Shown: in pieces, positions 1-12,007 of the stretch
Layout of the letters: each line of letters begins with the position of its first letter
How positions within the stretch are numbered: the stretch's first letter is position 1
Assembly: GCF_036711975.1 (NCBI RefSeq)
Contig: NC_091971.1
Coordinates: 5,711,501 to 5,775,500 of the forward strand
From: Onthophagus taurus
Taxonomy: Eukaryota > Arthropoda > Insecta > Coleoptera > Scarabaeidae
Direction of reading: 5' to 3'
Length of the DNA: 64,000 nt
Translations under genes and position numbers: made by a program
Notes under the pieces: generated by a model
What the model saw: the letters and a program-made list of their open reading frames with translations, nothing else
Told to the model about the DNA's origin: nothing
Database searches by the model: none

Positions 1-1400
1 ACTTTAAAGAGGTGGATCTAAAAATATATATCGTCTTTTCCCCCCTTCAAGTACAGCTTTTACGTAATCCCAACACTTAATGCAACTAAAATGAAATAAA
101 ATCAAAATCAAAAGGGAAAAATTTTTGAATCTACATCGAAATTTGCATGAGGATATGTGAAAATGGGCACATGATGGTTTTGGATGCGAGAGGGGGCAAC
201 GTTTCTATGTGGCAAGTTCAAGTGCGATAACACAACGGTTAAATTTGGCGTGTAATCGGCGTCCGGAGTCATCGGTTCGTGAAGAGGCGAGCGAATGAAC
301 GAACACGGAGCACACAGCGATGCTCGGTCGTCGTGCTTTTCGGCCTCTATTTTTATAATTACGCGCCGCCGGCCGTCCCACGTGCCAATTTCTCATGGCA
401 CACTTCGCGCTTTCCGTTTGCGCAAATACCGACCGAACTGAAATCCTGAATTGAGCGATAACAAACCAACCCCGAAACCAACCCCCACGGCAATAGCAAC
501 AATAATACGTACAATAATAGCGTTTCTCTGATTCAAATTGCATTTCAAATTTACTAATCAAGAGGATACAAGAATTAAATAGTTGTAACAAAAAATCAAT
601 TCAAATTAAGTTGCGCAAACAAAAATAAATAATTGTATTAAAACCTTGTAGACATTAAGAAAGGAAACAGTTTACGTAAACGACCTAAAAAGAGATTTAC
701 AAAAAACAACTATAGATAAAGAACGTGAGTTAAAAGGGGGGTTACCCAGACGTTATAAATAAAACGTAATAACCCGCGGTTGTTAATGTGTATAAATTGT
801 TTTGGGGAGAATGTAACAAATTCCCGTTTTCCCCGAGGAACCTTATCTACCCCATCTAAGGTCCACAATTTCAACAAAGCGGAGTCCGAGATCGCTATTA
901 AAATCTGGAATGAAATTCGGAAGGGTTTTGTGTGCCGCTTGGTTGTTAAGAGGAACCGAGTCGGGGGCGGCAATAAATAAAAAGACGCTTTTTCTCGTAG
1001 CCAGAAGGCGTGCATTTTTATTGCCCGAAAACTGCCCAGTTTAAATTAAACTGGGAAGATAGTGTAACTTTCTGGGAATGCGAATTGCCGTTCCGGGCAA
1101 AACGGAATAATGGTGCCCCGCGGTTGTAAAGGCTTTTTTACAAATTGGGATTACCACCGGAACCGCAACCGGCCTCCCCAAACTGCTTTATTTATATGCG
1201 CATACCCGCCACCTACTTTCCCCCCAACATCCTTTTACGCCTTCGCTTCGTCCCGAATCCTCGAACCGAAACAACGAATTGCAAAATTATTTCACAGGTA
1301 AAAACGAAAAGCGTAGAGAATTTAAGTACACTGCACCTAATTGCATATGTATATTGTGTACCCCGAGTTTTCTAGCTTTAACGATATTTATTACTTCAAA
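1..1400. other. Gene-free stretch with GC-rich, promoter-like patches
   Basis: No coding exon could be supported here. About 230-470 and 780-1290 are much richer in G+C and CpG than the surrounding AT-rich DNA, as near promoters or enhancers of regulated insect genes. On the minus strand a TATAAAAATAG-like sequence lies near 345-357, so a promoter reading left out of the window is possible. Short open frames lack domain similarity or plausible splice partners. Regulatory DNA of a gene beyond the left edge is an inference only. Confidence 0.3.
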
Positions 1401-2133
1401 AAAAAACTAAAACAAAAATTGAATTAGAGATTTAAAAAAAGTTTTTACAACATGGTGATTCAAAAAACATGGTTCAAGTCAAACAATGTTTTTTCAAATT
1501 CCATATTAGCAGCATAAAGGAAAAGCAATTAAAATCCCTGATAGCCTCCAATATTATTGATGAGTGCTGTGTTACTCTGGAAACTCTTAAAATAATTCTG
1601 GCCTCCCTCAATACCTTCCTCATCATCTTATCAAATCCATGATGTCATTAAACATCATCCATGGCATCTTTATCATTATCCAACATCGTCCCTAATGTCG
1701 ATTAACATCATTCTCCTATAGTTCGTTTTTTTTCTATAATACTTGTCAATGTAAATTATTTAGGGTTTCTGTTGGTATTATCTAGGACCCTTATAAAATT
1801 AATGTTGTTTTCATGATTTTTAGTAACATTGTCAGTAACTAATTAGTTGAGGTTAAAATACTAATAAATTTTTAGATAAATACGATTTTGACGAAGTACA
1901 TATTTGTTATAAAAACGTGCTACAAAGTAATTAAATAGAATAAAATACCTTTTCTAGGTAAATAAATGGCAAATAAACACCCGACAACATTTTTTATGCA
2001 CCTTTTCTTTTTGAATAACGAAAGCTGAAACGTCAGTGTGACATATTTATTTCAAAACTTGATAAAACAAAACTCCCTGTTAATTTTGCCAACTTTACAA
2101 CAATTTGGCAGGTATTATAGAAAGAAAATGAAC
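1401..2133. other. AT-rich intergenic DNA with CATC-rich degenerate repeats
   Basis: From about 1540 to 1710 the plus strand repeats short words such as CATCATC, ATCCATGAT and CATCGTCC. They resemble the longer CATC-rich region near 46-49 kb. The rest is unstructured AT-rich sequence. No gene was seen. Confidence 0.35.
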
Positions 2134-2581
2134 TATAGTAGACGCCACGAGAGCTGGCAGTAAATCATCGTTTTCCGCTCTTACAAATGCCATACGTATG
2201 TAGTTCACAAACCGCTAGAGAGTAATGTGTGTTAGAAAGAGATAGCATTACTTTAATATGTCTGCTGTACAATTCAAATGGCCACGTCGAAAAAGTACGT
2301 CTGTTCTTCTAAGAGATGTAACTCTATAATTATAACCTCAAATCGAAACGTCTTGTGAGCGTTGTCATGAATCTGTTAGTGTTTTCACAAGCCGAAAATG
2401 TTTTCTTTGAAAGGAAAATCATTAAGTAATATCTTTGACAGTGTTTGACATATAACCTCCATTACTAACATAACCTACATTTAAATGTATGTGGTGAAAT
2501 AATCTAAGTCGTACGTCCATATCTTGATTCATACCATTTTTAAGCGATCTGTCACTGCCAGCTCTCGTGGTTTTTACTATA
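2134..2581. mobile_element. MITE-like element with about 26-bp terminal inverted repeats
   Basis: The left end (2134-2161) contains CCACGAGAGCTGGCAGT and the right end (about 2553-2581) contains its reverse complement, both next to TATAGTA/TACTATA sequence. The 450 bp between them have no coding capacity. This is the form of a non-autonomous DNA transposon. CATC-rich DNA lies on both sides, so it may have inserted into that repeat. The family was not identified. Confidence 0.6.
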
Positions 2582-4942
2582 TACATTATTGCTGACTTTA
2601 TTCATCTCTAAACATCAAATTTATACTACTAAACATTAACGCTGATATCTTCCTATACCATCGATGGCCTCTTCAACATTGCCTAAAGTATCTCAAAATC
2701 GTCTATATTTTCCTTCTACATTGTCCAAGAGTTTTCTACAAATCCTTTGTCTTTGACACCACCGAACATCGCCCATGATATCCTCTTATTTTACGGTCTC
2801 AGTTCTTCAACATCATCCATAATATCTCTATATTATTTTTGACATTTCTAAACATCAACCATCTTTTAATGTTGCTCAGTGGTCCGCAAGAGTACCAATC
2901 ACTAAAATTGTCTTGGCCTCCTTCAAAACATTCCTCATCTTCTTTCAACAAAGTTCTTGATATCGTCTTACATCGTTGTTGATCTACATCCCTCCTCTTT
3001 GAGATCTACATAATTTAATTTAAAAGGTACTAATTTGAATTAATCTCAATTTAGAGAAGCCATTTTGATGGCACATCTGAATAGACCTCTTGAAATTTTT
3101 TTCGGCATTTATCTAATGATGTAAAGAAATTTCAGACGTTCGAAACGGCTTCCATTCTCCACCGTCCAAAATCGCGCAGTCAATAAAGGGTCGGGTGCGC
3201 GGGAATTTTGCCTAACTCCTCCACCTCCTGCATAAAGTCATGAGTTCATCTGGTTTGATTGAAATCCTCTCTTATTCTTCGCGTTCCATCCATCCATCCA
3301 TTTCGGAAACCTCACGCCACCGACCGTCTCCGCGACGGCCGCCTTCATTGTTTTAACCGCGCCTCATACATACTTCATGCTTTCTCTCAGCCGCACCGCC
3401 AAAAGACCTCTTCCACCTTTCCAGCGAGCCCTCGTTTCTTGACAAATGTAGGACCACTAAGAAAATTAATGTGATTTTACGCCGTCTGTTCAAACGATTT
3501 TAAGTTGAATTCGAGGGAGGAATTCAAGTAACCAGAAATTTTATTATTATTTTTTTTTTGTAGACTTTTTTCATCTTGATCTTGTTGTGGGTGAATTCAA
3601 ACTGTACAAACAAGCCGGTTCGGTCATGCAGTAATCATTATACGCTCGGTTTGAGCTTGTTGAACCATTTTGGTTTACACCCCCTCTCGGTTTATTTATC
3701 TTTAACCCTCAACCCCTTGTTATATCAAGAGGTGGATAGGTATAGAACAACATTTAGGATACGTTTGTGTTTATTTTGGTTCAAAACAAGGTAGGAAGAG
3801 AATAAAAATAGAAATAACATAAAGTAAATTTTATTCATACGTTTTGTTTCTTAAAATTTCCTAAAAATACAAAAAAAAATATATATTTAACAATTATAAA
3901 ACTTCTTACGAACAAATAAAATGACTAGTTAAGGCACATTCAGTTTTTATTACAATTCCTGATAAAAAAATAATAACGGTAACTTTTTTTTTGATTTTTT
4001 TTAATTAATAGAAAATTTGAAAATTAAAAATTAAGCGAAATCGGAACAAACCCTTAAATAACCGCTAAATTATCACATGATCTGAGAAAGTTTTAATCGC
4101 TAATCGTAAAAAAATAATAAGGAACTAACAAAAAATCTAAATTAAAAAAACCAAAAATTAATGTTTAAATTTGTGATGTGTTTTGAATTTGTTTTTGTAT
4201 TAATTAGAAATTGTTGATTACTTTTTGTTTCATTAGATTTAGTTAAAGAGTAACGCGTTCCTTTCCAGTTGAGCATTGCACAGCATGTAGAAATATCTGT
4301 CGAAATCCCTACAGGAGAATATATCTACAAAAGGAACTAAGAGACATTTTTCTACAATATCCACGTTATTACTGAAAAAGGGCGATCGGGTACATATTAA
4401 TTTGCGGGAAAAAAACAAAGTGAGTATGGCAGCTAAGAATTGAAAGAAAAACGACAAAAAGTATTAGGGGTGAAAGTTAAAAAAATAAACAAAAATTTAC
4501 TAAATTAATTTGTTAGAAAGTTATCATATTATACAATATCCACCAAAAAGTTAACAACACCCTCCTTAGGATGTTGTTAACTTTTTGACTGTATATGTAC
4601 GTATTTATATCATAAAATTTTTGTGTTATTTTTCAACTTTAATCTTACACTAAAGAAGAAAAAAAAATTTTATTACATTATTAGGATGGTTTTCTTTTAA
4701 ATTAATACTTGATACCTTAATTAAAATTAATACTGTTGCTATTTAATTGCAATAATAATGAATCTCATTAAAGATAAAATTTGGATAAATTTTGAGTGTT
4801 TTAGTTTTTGAATTAATGTTATGATAAATAAATTACATCATTATTCTTATTCTAAAAAGATATTATAAAACTAATTTGAAATTAATAACAAAAAAGAGAC
4901 AGTCATCAAGTAAAGAATTAATAAATTTTTTGGATTACTAAA
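2582..4942. other. Intergenic DNA and probable MTF-1 3' UTR
   Basis: From 2582 to about 3000 the CATC-rich degenerate repeat continues. A GC-richer patch covers about 3130-3470 with no supported reading frame. From 3480 to 4942 the DNA is very AT-rich; its right part lies downstream of the minus-strand MTF-1 stop and probably contains that gene's 3' UTR. A perfect hairpin lies at 4545-4586 and is listed separately. Confidence 0.35.
4545..4586. repeat. Perfect 15-bp inverted repeat (hairpin) downstream of MTF-1
   Basis: AAAAAGTTAACAACA at 4545-4559 is followed, after a 12-nt loop, by its exact reverse complement at 4572-4586. It lies about 360-400 bp past the MTF-1 stop codon, within reach of the 3' UTR. 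It may be an RNA hairpin, a remnant of a foldback element, or chance in AT-rich DNA. Confidence 0.7.
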
Positions 4943-7900
4943 TTATTTCGAACACAATTTTTTGTTAACGCACCCCAAGCTTAGCGTCTTAAAGTTATTG
5001 CAACCTTTAGCCAACTGAAGCATTTTCTTTAGTTGCTCTATTGATTTTAAGCACACAACCACACAACAATCATCACCTTTTTCCGCACAATCATCAGTTT
5101 CCTCATCTTTCGTTGAGGTTTTCCCGCAACATCCCGCTTTTTCAGCGCAACCACAACCCCCGTTGTTCTCATTAGCAGTGTTATTTCTTTTTCTTACACC
5201 TTCTAATTCTTTCGATTTTGTTTCTTTTTCTTCATTTTGCGGAATTGACGTTCTTGTTAAGTCTGAAGAAGATTGATTACACCCGTGACAGCTATTATAT
5301 GGGTCACACTTACAATCGATACATTTACAAATATCCGCGTCTGCTGTTAAATCTTTTAAGATATTTGATGTTGCATCAAAATTACTTTCATTTAAAATAT
5401 TATCCATATAAAAATTTTTGTCGATCGATTCGGCTAAATTCGATTGAGGCGTTTCTAAGTTAATATAAGATTGAATTGTTGTCGGTAATGGATTTTCCAT
5501 TAAAATCGGTTCTTCATAAACTGGGTTTGTGTTAATCATCCCTAAACCACCCACCCAAGTTGATGGGACTTCTTCTTCCAAAGCCAAAGACATTTGTAGA
5601 GCTTCCGGCATATAAACTTGCTTATATTTATTTTCGGGCGGGGTAATATTTTGGATACTAACAATTTTTACATTCGACGATTTATCATTTTTATCGTTAA
5701 CATCGTCAACGTTATTATTATCGATATTATTATCGTTATTATTATTATTACCCGTTTCAAAAACATCATTAAACATATCAACATCAAAATTAGTCACGCT
5801 GGGTTCATTTCGACCGATATCTAATAAATCTCGAGCGGCCTTTTCAATTTCTGTGATAATACTATTCTCCTCAAGCTCCATTTCCGTGTTATTTAACGTT
5901 TCACCGTCTTTTCCATTTTCAACGTTTTCAGTGCCGATATTGTAGGAAAGTTGGGTGGGAATTGGATCCGCTGTATTAACGGTAGCGTAATTTTTTAAAC
6001 CGCTCGCAATTTCGTAATTTGCCGGATCTGATTGAACGGCAGCAAAAGTTTCTTTAAAAATCGCCGGATCGGGTTCCGCTATATTCCCGTTTAACAATAA
6101 CATATCCACTTGATCAGTGTGTTCTTGTTGTGAAATTGTATTAAGTGATGTGAAGGTTTGGGGTTGATGTAGTTGTTTTGGTTGGTTGTTGTAATCTAGA
6201 AAAATTAAGATTTTTGTCAGAATAATATTTCAATTTTGATAAGGCGATTATTATCTACTTATACTGTAGTTAGAAGCAGGTAAGTTTTTTATTAATTTTT
6301 TTTTTGAGGTTAATGGAAATTTTTAAACAAGCAAAAAATCATATTCTCATTCATTGTTTGAATCACAGTTTTGAATACGTCATTGTAGTAAAGACGATTA
6401 CTCTATTAAATACCATAGGTATCACACCTCTGGTGTTGCAACAAAATATATGACTTTAAACTTTCCACGACATCTACACAGGAAAGAACATACCAATAAG
6501 ATAGGAATCTGTGCTAAACCAAGAACGCATTGAAAACGAAGAATCTGATGAGCAAAAAGCTGCAGGAGTAAAATCAATGTCCACAACAATGAAAAAATTA
6601 ATACTAAAATCTGGCAAGTATTGTAATGAATATTATTATTTTTTTCTGATAACAAATATATATAGTTTGTTGGGTACATTTCTTATATTTATTGAATAGT
6701 TAGCAAAAATTCTTTTTGTTCTTTCTAAAACTATTGTATGTATTTAAAAATTAATATTGCTGTCATTAGGGTTTATGTCAGCAGTATCTAGGCCTTCATT
6801 AAGTACCTAGTTTTCTAAAAGGCATATTTAGTCTTCTGCTAACAGTATCTAGGCCTTCTTCAACAGTACACAATCTTCTGCTACCAGTATCTCTCACCTG
6901 GAAGCTATTTTTAATTCTCTGATAGCAGTATCCCACCTGTTAGCGGTATCTAGTCACCTGTAAGCAGTATCTAGTAATCTGAAGGCAACGTTTAGTCCAC
7001 TGATAGCAGCATCCAGGCTTATATCAGCAGTATCTAGTCCTTCATTAAATACCTAGTTTTCTAAAGGGCGTATTTAGTCTTCTACTAGCAGTATCTAGAC
7101 CTTCTTCAATAGTACATAATCTTTTGCAACCAGCATCTCTCATCTGGAAGCAATATTTAGTTCTCTGATAGCAGTATCCCACCTGTCAGCAGTATCTAGT
7201 CACCTGTAAGCAGTATCTAGTAATCTGAAAACAATATTTAGTCCTCTGATAGCAGCATCTAGTCTTATGTCAGCAGTATCTAGGCCTTCATTAAGTACAT
7301 AGTTTTCTAAAAGGCGTATTTGTCTTCTGCTAGCAGTATCTAGACCTTCTTCAACAGTACACAATCTTCTGCAACCAGTATCTCTTATCTGGAAGCAATA
7401 TTTAGTTCTCTGATAGCAGTATCCCACCTATCAGTAGTATCTAGTCACCTGTAAGCAGTATCTAGTAATCTAAAAGCAATATTTACTCTTCTGATAGCAG
7501 CATCCAGGCTTATGTCAGCAGTATCTAGTCTTTCATTAAGTACCTAGTTTTCTTAAAGGCGTATTTAGTCTTCTGCTAGCAGCATCTAGACCTTTTTTCA
7601 ATAGTACACAATCTTCTGCAACCAGTATCTCTCATCTGGAAGCAATATTTAGTTCTCTGATAGCAGTATCCAGTCTTTTTCCAGCAGTATCAAATCCTCT
7701 ATTAAGTACCTAGTCTATTGTTATAGCTATACTATATATAGTTTACAGGAAATATAAGATTTCGAAATTTTATAATTATATATGCAAATGAAAAATGTAA
7801 TTTAATATTTTTAACATAATTTTAGAATAAATTTGAAGATAATAAATACATGATTATATCAAAAACACAATACACAACAAGCAGCAATAGCGCAAACACT

Positions 7901-9788
7901 CTTTTAATTTTAATATTATAAGCTAAAATGTTATAAATGAAAAAATTTAATTAACGTAATAATTAAAATTAATCAACATCATGATTGGAACTGGAATTGA
8001 AATTTACACATACTTCCAAATTTTGTACAATAACGAACGTATTTTTACAAATTTTTTAATATTTAAACATATTTTGATTCCAATACAATCCCAATTCTGA
8101 TTCCAATTTAATTACTGGCAAGCTTATCCACCACTCTAACCAAAGCGAATTTTATTTCCACCAAAATCAAATCGAATGGACTAGCAAGACAAAAGCAGAA
8201 AAGCCCATAATATTTACCATTTCCAACCTCATCACCTTCCACAATACTTTCCAAACATTCCCAATTGACGTCCCTTTCACCCTCATAATCAAACGTACCT
8301 CCAAAATCATCATCAGTACCATCGCCCGGCGTAACTTTGCAATCTTCAATCTCAATATCAACCTCGCGTTTAACATTTAAACCTCCTTCTTCTTGATTAA
8401 TTTCTTGATTCTGATTTAATTCCTTTTCGTTAACCTTTTCTTGATACTTTGCGTGGGTTTTCGCGTGCGATTTTAAACTGTGCGGTGTTGTAAAAGCTCT
8501 GGTACAATCAGTTTCAGCACAAGCATAGGGTCTCTCACCGCTGTGTGTTCTTTTATGCGTTTTTAAATGGTGACTAGCTGTGAAAGCTTTGCCACAACCA
8601 TCCTCTTCACATCTAAATAAAATAATACATTAAATATTGATTTAAAATTTCTTTTCATTTTTTTACTTGTAAGGTCTTTCCCTGGTATGGGTTCTAACAT
8701 GCTTTTTTAGATCGCTTAAAGTCGTAAAAAACTTTAAACAACCATCAGAGACACAATTAAAAGTTTTCCCGTTATGAAGTCGTTCGTGCGCTCGTAATCT
8801 GTACAATGTATTGAAAGCTTTTTCACAGCCATCGTAGGTACATTCGAATGGTTTTACTTTGGTATGAACTCTTACGTGTATTTTTAAACTGTATGATGTT
8901 AAAAATTGTTTGCCACAATTGGGTTCTGTACATTTAAAACGATATTCACCTAAATAAAGAAAATATAAATCAATTCTTTACATTCTTAAAACATAAAAAA
9001 TATTATTTATATCTTATTTTAAAACTTACTGATGATAAAAATCCTTAATGAAGCAAAAACAATCATATTCATAATGAAATACATTTTTTAACCACAAAAT
9101 AATACCAACCTTTATGAGTTTTCATATGGGTTCTTAAATTTCCTACTGTGCTGTAAGTTCTTGCACAGCCATCATATTCACAATGAAATCGATTTACAAG
9201 CGTTTCTTTCGTTTCAGGATTCGTACTGTGTATGGTTATCGTAGCGTGTGATGGTTCATCGGGCATATCACCAGATGAACCTGGATTGATGTGCATGTAA
9301 ATCTCGTTAGGAGATACTGTATGATAAATATATCTACAAAAAAATAAAAAAATATTATTAAATTAAAATAACCTCAAAAATTTCAATCTGTCAAAACAAA
9401 ACTATCCTAGCCAAGTTTCAAACCAAAACTACAGATATCAGCTGATTTCTAACATTGCTAAATTTGGCCAGAACGGAATTTTACCCCCGATTCACATTTT
9501 TTATTCGTTTACATAATAATATTAATAGTTTATTTCGTGTACATACCCCGCATTTTCGTCGTTTTCATGCAATTTTCCGATATACGTAGCATTTTCCAAG
9601 CGATTCTTATCGCCGTCCTTGTCGTGGTGGTTTTCGTTAATGTTTATCACTGGATAGGTTTTGGAGAAACAAGCTTCGAGGCTCTCGTCGAAACAATCCT
9701 GAAGATCCTTTGTTACGATGATATCCTCGAAATTGCCGTCGAAACGTTCGGAATCCCCTTTTTTAGGCCAAGAACCCATTTTTTCCAT
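4943..9788 (-). CDS. MTF-1: Metal-responsive transcription factor 1 (MTF-1)
   Basis: Nuclear zinc-finger activator that senses zinc, cadmium and copper and switches on metallothionein-type genes. Five coding exons, in transcript order: 9788-9547, 9333-9110, 8949-8667, 8612-8218 and 6195-4943, giving 798 residues. All junctions have GT/AG and keep frame. The segment before the fingers ([12 protein letters not shown]...INPGS) matches the conserved block upstream of the vertebrate MTF-1 fingers. Six C2H2 fingers follow at about residues 129-306, with the MTF-1 linker KGEYRF after finger 1. A cysteine cluster of form CKCxxCKCxPxxxCxxC lies near 671-687, matching the insect MTF-1 copper-sensing cluster. 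The last 70 residues are also cysteine-rich. The second ATG, at 9779, could equally be the start. Intron 4 (about 2 kb) is filled mostly by a minisatellite. Family assignment is very secure. Confidence 0.95.
6760..7720. repeat. Minisatellite in MTF-1 intron 4, about 25-bp monomer with a 245-bp higher-order unit
   Basis: The plus strand repeats variants of AGCAGTATCTAGTCTTCTG. A distinctive block (GTCAGCAGTATCTAG followed by CTTCATTAA) recurs near 6776, 7021, 7266 and 7513, spacing about 245, 245 and 247 bp. About ten variant monomers therefore form a larger unit present about four times. The array lies wholly inside the intron between the last two MTF-1 exons. Related monomers occur near 33.7 kb and 36 kb. 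Confidence 0.85.
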
Positions 9789-10464
9789 TGGAACGATGAC
9801 AGATTCACCTTCGATACGAACATCACGAAAACATGATGCTCTTAGTTTAGAAACAAACCAAACAATAATAACTCCAGTGTGGAAAGCATCATAAGAGAAA
9901 TTGCATGATTATTACTCAACAGATGACACTATTGAGATTAGATAGTAATTTTGCTTCTTTTAAGATATTTATTTGTTAAATGTGTTTATTATTAAATTGT
10001 TTATAAATATTTTAATTATCATAAAGATTTATTAATATATAAAAAAAAATTTTGACAATGAATAAAGCGCCATCTATTGATAGATAACTTTAACATAAAT
10101 ATAATTAAATTTTAATATAAAGTTTTAAGTATTAAACCGATGCTACCTTATTTTAAAAATAATTTTTTATAATAAATCTTGTCTCACTTTGTAGTCCAAT
10201 TTTATTAAAATTAATTTAATAACAAATTAATTTAGCGACATCTACGAAAACCCACTTAGGTGTCAAATATCATTAAATATACAAAAATATTTAATAATAT
10301 AATATTATAATTAATTCTATGGAATATAATGAATGTATTAAATAATGTTATAACAATAATTTTTAATTTATAAATAAAGGGATATTTATTAATTTTAAAT
10401 TAATCCTGAAAAGTCGGTAATATAGATTTTGTTCTTACCCGTCAGTTTGACACTTCTACAAAAT
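9789..10464. promoter_or_regulatory. Divergent promoter region between MTF-1 and RpS4
   Basis: About 680 bp of AT-rich DNA separates the MTF-1 start (minus strand) from the RpS4 transcription start (plus strand). Both promoters must lie here or in the first exons. No further gene was seen. Classic metal response elements (TGCRCNC) were not systematically scored. Confidence 0.5.
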
Positions 10465-10488
10465 CCCTTTTCCGCCACACATCTCACG
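10465..10488 (+). promoter_or_regulatory. RpS4: 5' TOP-like transcription start of RpS4
   Basis: The pyrimidine run TCCCTTTTCCGCC just before the ATG at 10489 is the terminal oligopyrimidine form expected of ribosomal protein mRNAs, whose translation follows TOR signalling. The predicted 5' UTR is only about 20-24 nt. The exact start nucleotide is inferred. Confidence 0.6.
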
Positions 10489-11934
10489 ATGGTAAGTTGT
10501 TTACAGTTTTATCTTTTAATTTTTAACTCATCCTTTATTTTTTACTAAACCCAACGTCCTTTCCAACATCCTTTACCTTTTAGCTACACAAAGCGCCTTT
10601 TATTTAAAAAATATATCCCGTATTTTCAAAATAAACCCACTCATGGAGTTCCTAACCTCAAAATTTTGTTGTTTACAAATGATTTTTTTATTAAGCATTT
10701 GATTATGTTTTAGGCTCGAGGCCCTAAAAAACATTTGAAGCGTTTAAATGCGCCAAAAGCATGGATGTTGGATAAATTGGGGGGTGTTTTCGCCCCTCGC
10801 CCATCAACTGGGCCCCACAAACTGCGTGAATCACTCCCATTGGTGATTTTCTTAAGAAATCGTCTAAAGTATGCTTTAACCAATAGTGAAGTTACGAAAA
10901 TTGTTATGCAAAGATTGATTAAGGTTGATGGTAAAGTTAGGACTGATCCTAATTATCCAGCTGGGTTCATGGGTAAGCTGTTTTAAGACATTTCAACTTT
11001 AAAGTTGATTAATTTATGATATATTTTAGATGTTATTACCATTGCGAAAACTGGAGAATTCTTCCGTTTAATTTATGATGTAAAAGGAAGGTTTACAATC
11101 CATAGAATCACCGCTGAAGAAGCAAAAGTAAGTTTTTTTAAATGTTAATAATAAATTTTTCTTAAAAAAGTGATTAAATGATATTGGTTTGATATGCTTA
11201 AATGAATGTTCCTTACTCATATGATTTTATTATGAAAAAAACTTTAAGATGATTTTAATGTCATTAAATTTATTATTATTTTTTTGATTTTAGTACAAAC
11301 TCTGCAAAGTAAGGAAAGTACAGACTGGACCAAAAGGTATCCCATTCTTGGTAACACATGATGGTCGTACAATTCGTTATCCTGACCCTGTTATTAAAGT
11401 AAATGATACCATCCAATTGGAAATTGCAACATCTAAGATTCTTGATTTTATTAAATTTGATTCTGGAAATTTATGTATGATTACGGGAGGTCGTAACTTG
11501 GGGCGTGTTGGTACGGTGGTTAATAGGGAGCGTCATCCTGGTTCATTCGATATTGTCCACGTGAAGGATGCTAATGGACATACTTTTGCCACTAGGTAAA
11601 ATAATTAAATTATTATAAATAAATTTGGCCCTATCGAAGCTGTAATTTGTTTCTTTAAGACTTATTATAGTCATAATGAGGCCTAAATTAAATTAAAATC
11701 CCTATTTTGGTCACTTGTTAACTTGAAATTGGTTAAGGAGTATTACCCAAATAGTGAACATAATTAATTTTGATTTGTTTTCATTTTGTTAATTAATTTT
11801 TCTTTTTTAGGTTAAATAATATATTTATAATTGGTAAAGGATCAAAGGCATTTGTATCTCTTCCACGTGGTAAAGGTGTCAAGTTGAGCATAGCTGAAGA
11901 AAGGGATAAAAGGCTTGCTGCTAAGACACATTAA
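10489..11934 (+). CDS. RpS4: 40S ribosomal protein S4 (eS4)
   Basis: Component of the small ribosomal subunit. Five coding exons: 10489-10491 (the ATG alone), 10714-10972, 11030-11127, 11294-11595 and 11811-11934, giving 261 residues, the usual eS4 length. The protein begins [20 protein letters not shown] and contains the S4 RNA-binding region, the KOW segment ([11 protein letters not shown]) and the typical C-terminus ending KRLAAKTH. All introns are GT-AG. The intron directly after the start codon is common in ribosomal protein genes. The last intron holds an H/ACA snoRNA candidate. No AATAAA was seen close after the stop. An AATAAA near 12255 lies after a second snoRNA copy, so a longer 3' UTR with its own intron is possible but unproven. 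Confidence 0.97.
11625..11763 (+). ncRNA. H/ACA box snoRNA candidate in RpS4 intron 4
   Basis: The segment can fold as two hairpins with a hinge. The 5' hairpin is closed by GGCC at both ends. An AAATTA sequence in the hinge fits the H box ANANNA. In the 3' hairpin CTATTTTGGT pairs with ACCCAAATAG (nine of ten), an inner stem TTAAC/GTTAA leaves an open pocket, and ACA (11758-11760) follows the base of the stem by three nt. The pocket lies about 14 nt before ACA, as in pseudouridylation guides. Its target was not determined. Ribosomal protein introns are common snoRNA hosts. Confidence 0.65.
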
Positions 11935-12007
11935 AAGTTGTTAACATTAAGATGATTTTCAATATATAATTGAAAAAGATTTATTGTTTTATTTTTTGAT
12001 TTAAATG

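Noticed and set aside
205-591. Open frames in the GC-rich start region, up to 128 codons on the minus strand
   Set aside because: No domain, arginine- and cysteine-rich composition that follows from GC content, and no splice context.
780-980. 66-codon plus-strand frame resembling a short RT-like segment (VTNSRFPRGTLSTPS)
   Set aside because: Too short and no convincing family match; could be chance in a GC-rich patch.
4239-4457. 72-codon minus-strand frame downstream of MTF-1
   Set aside because: No domain or splice signals linking it to MTF-1; probably 3' UTR or intergenic.
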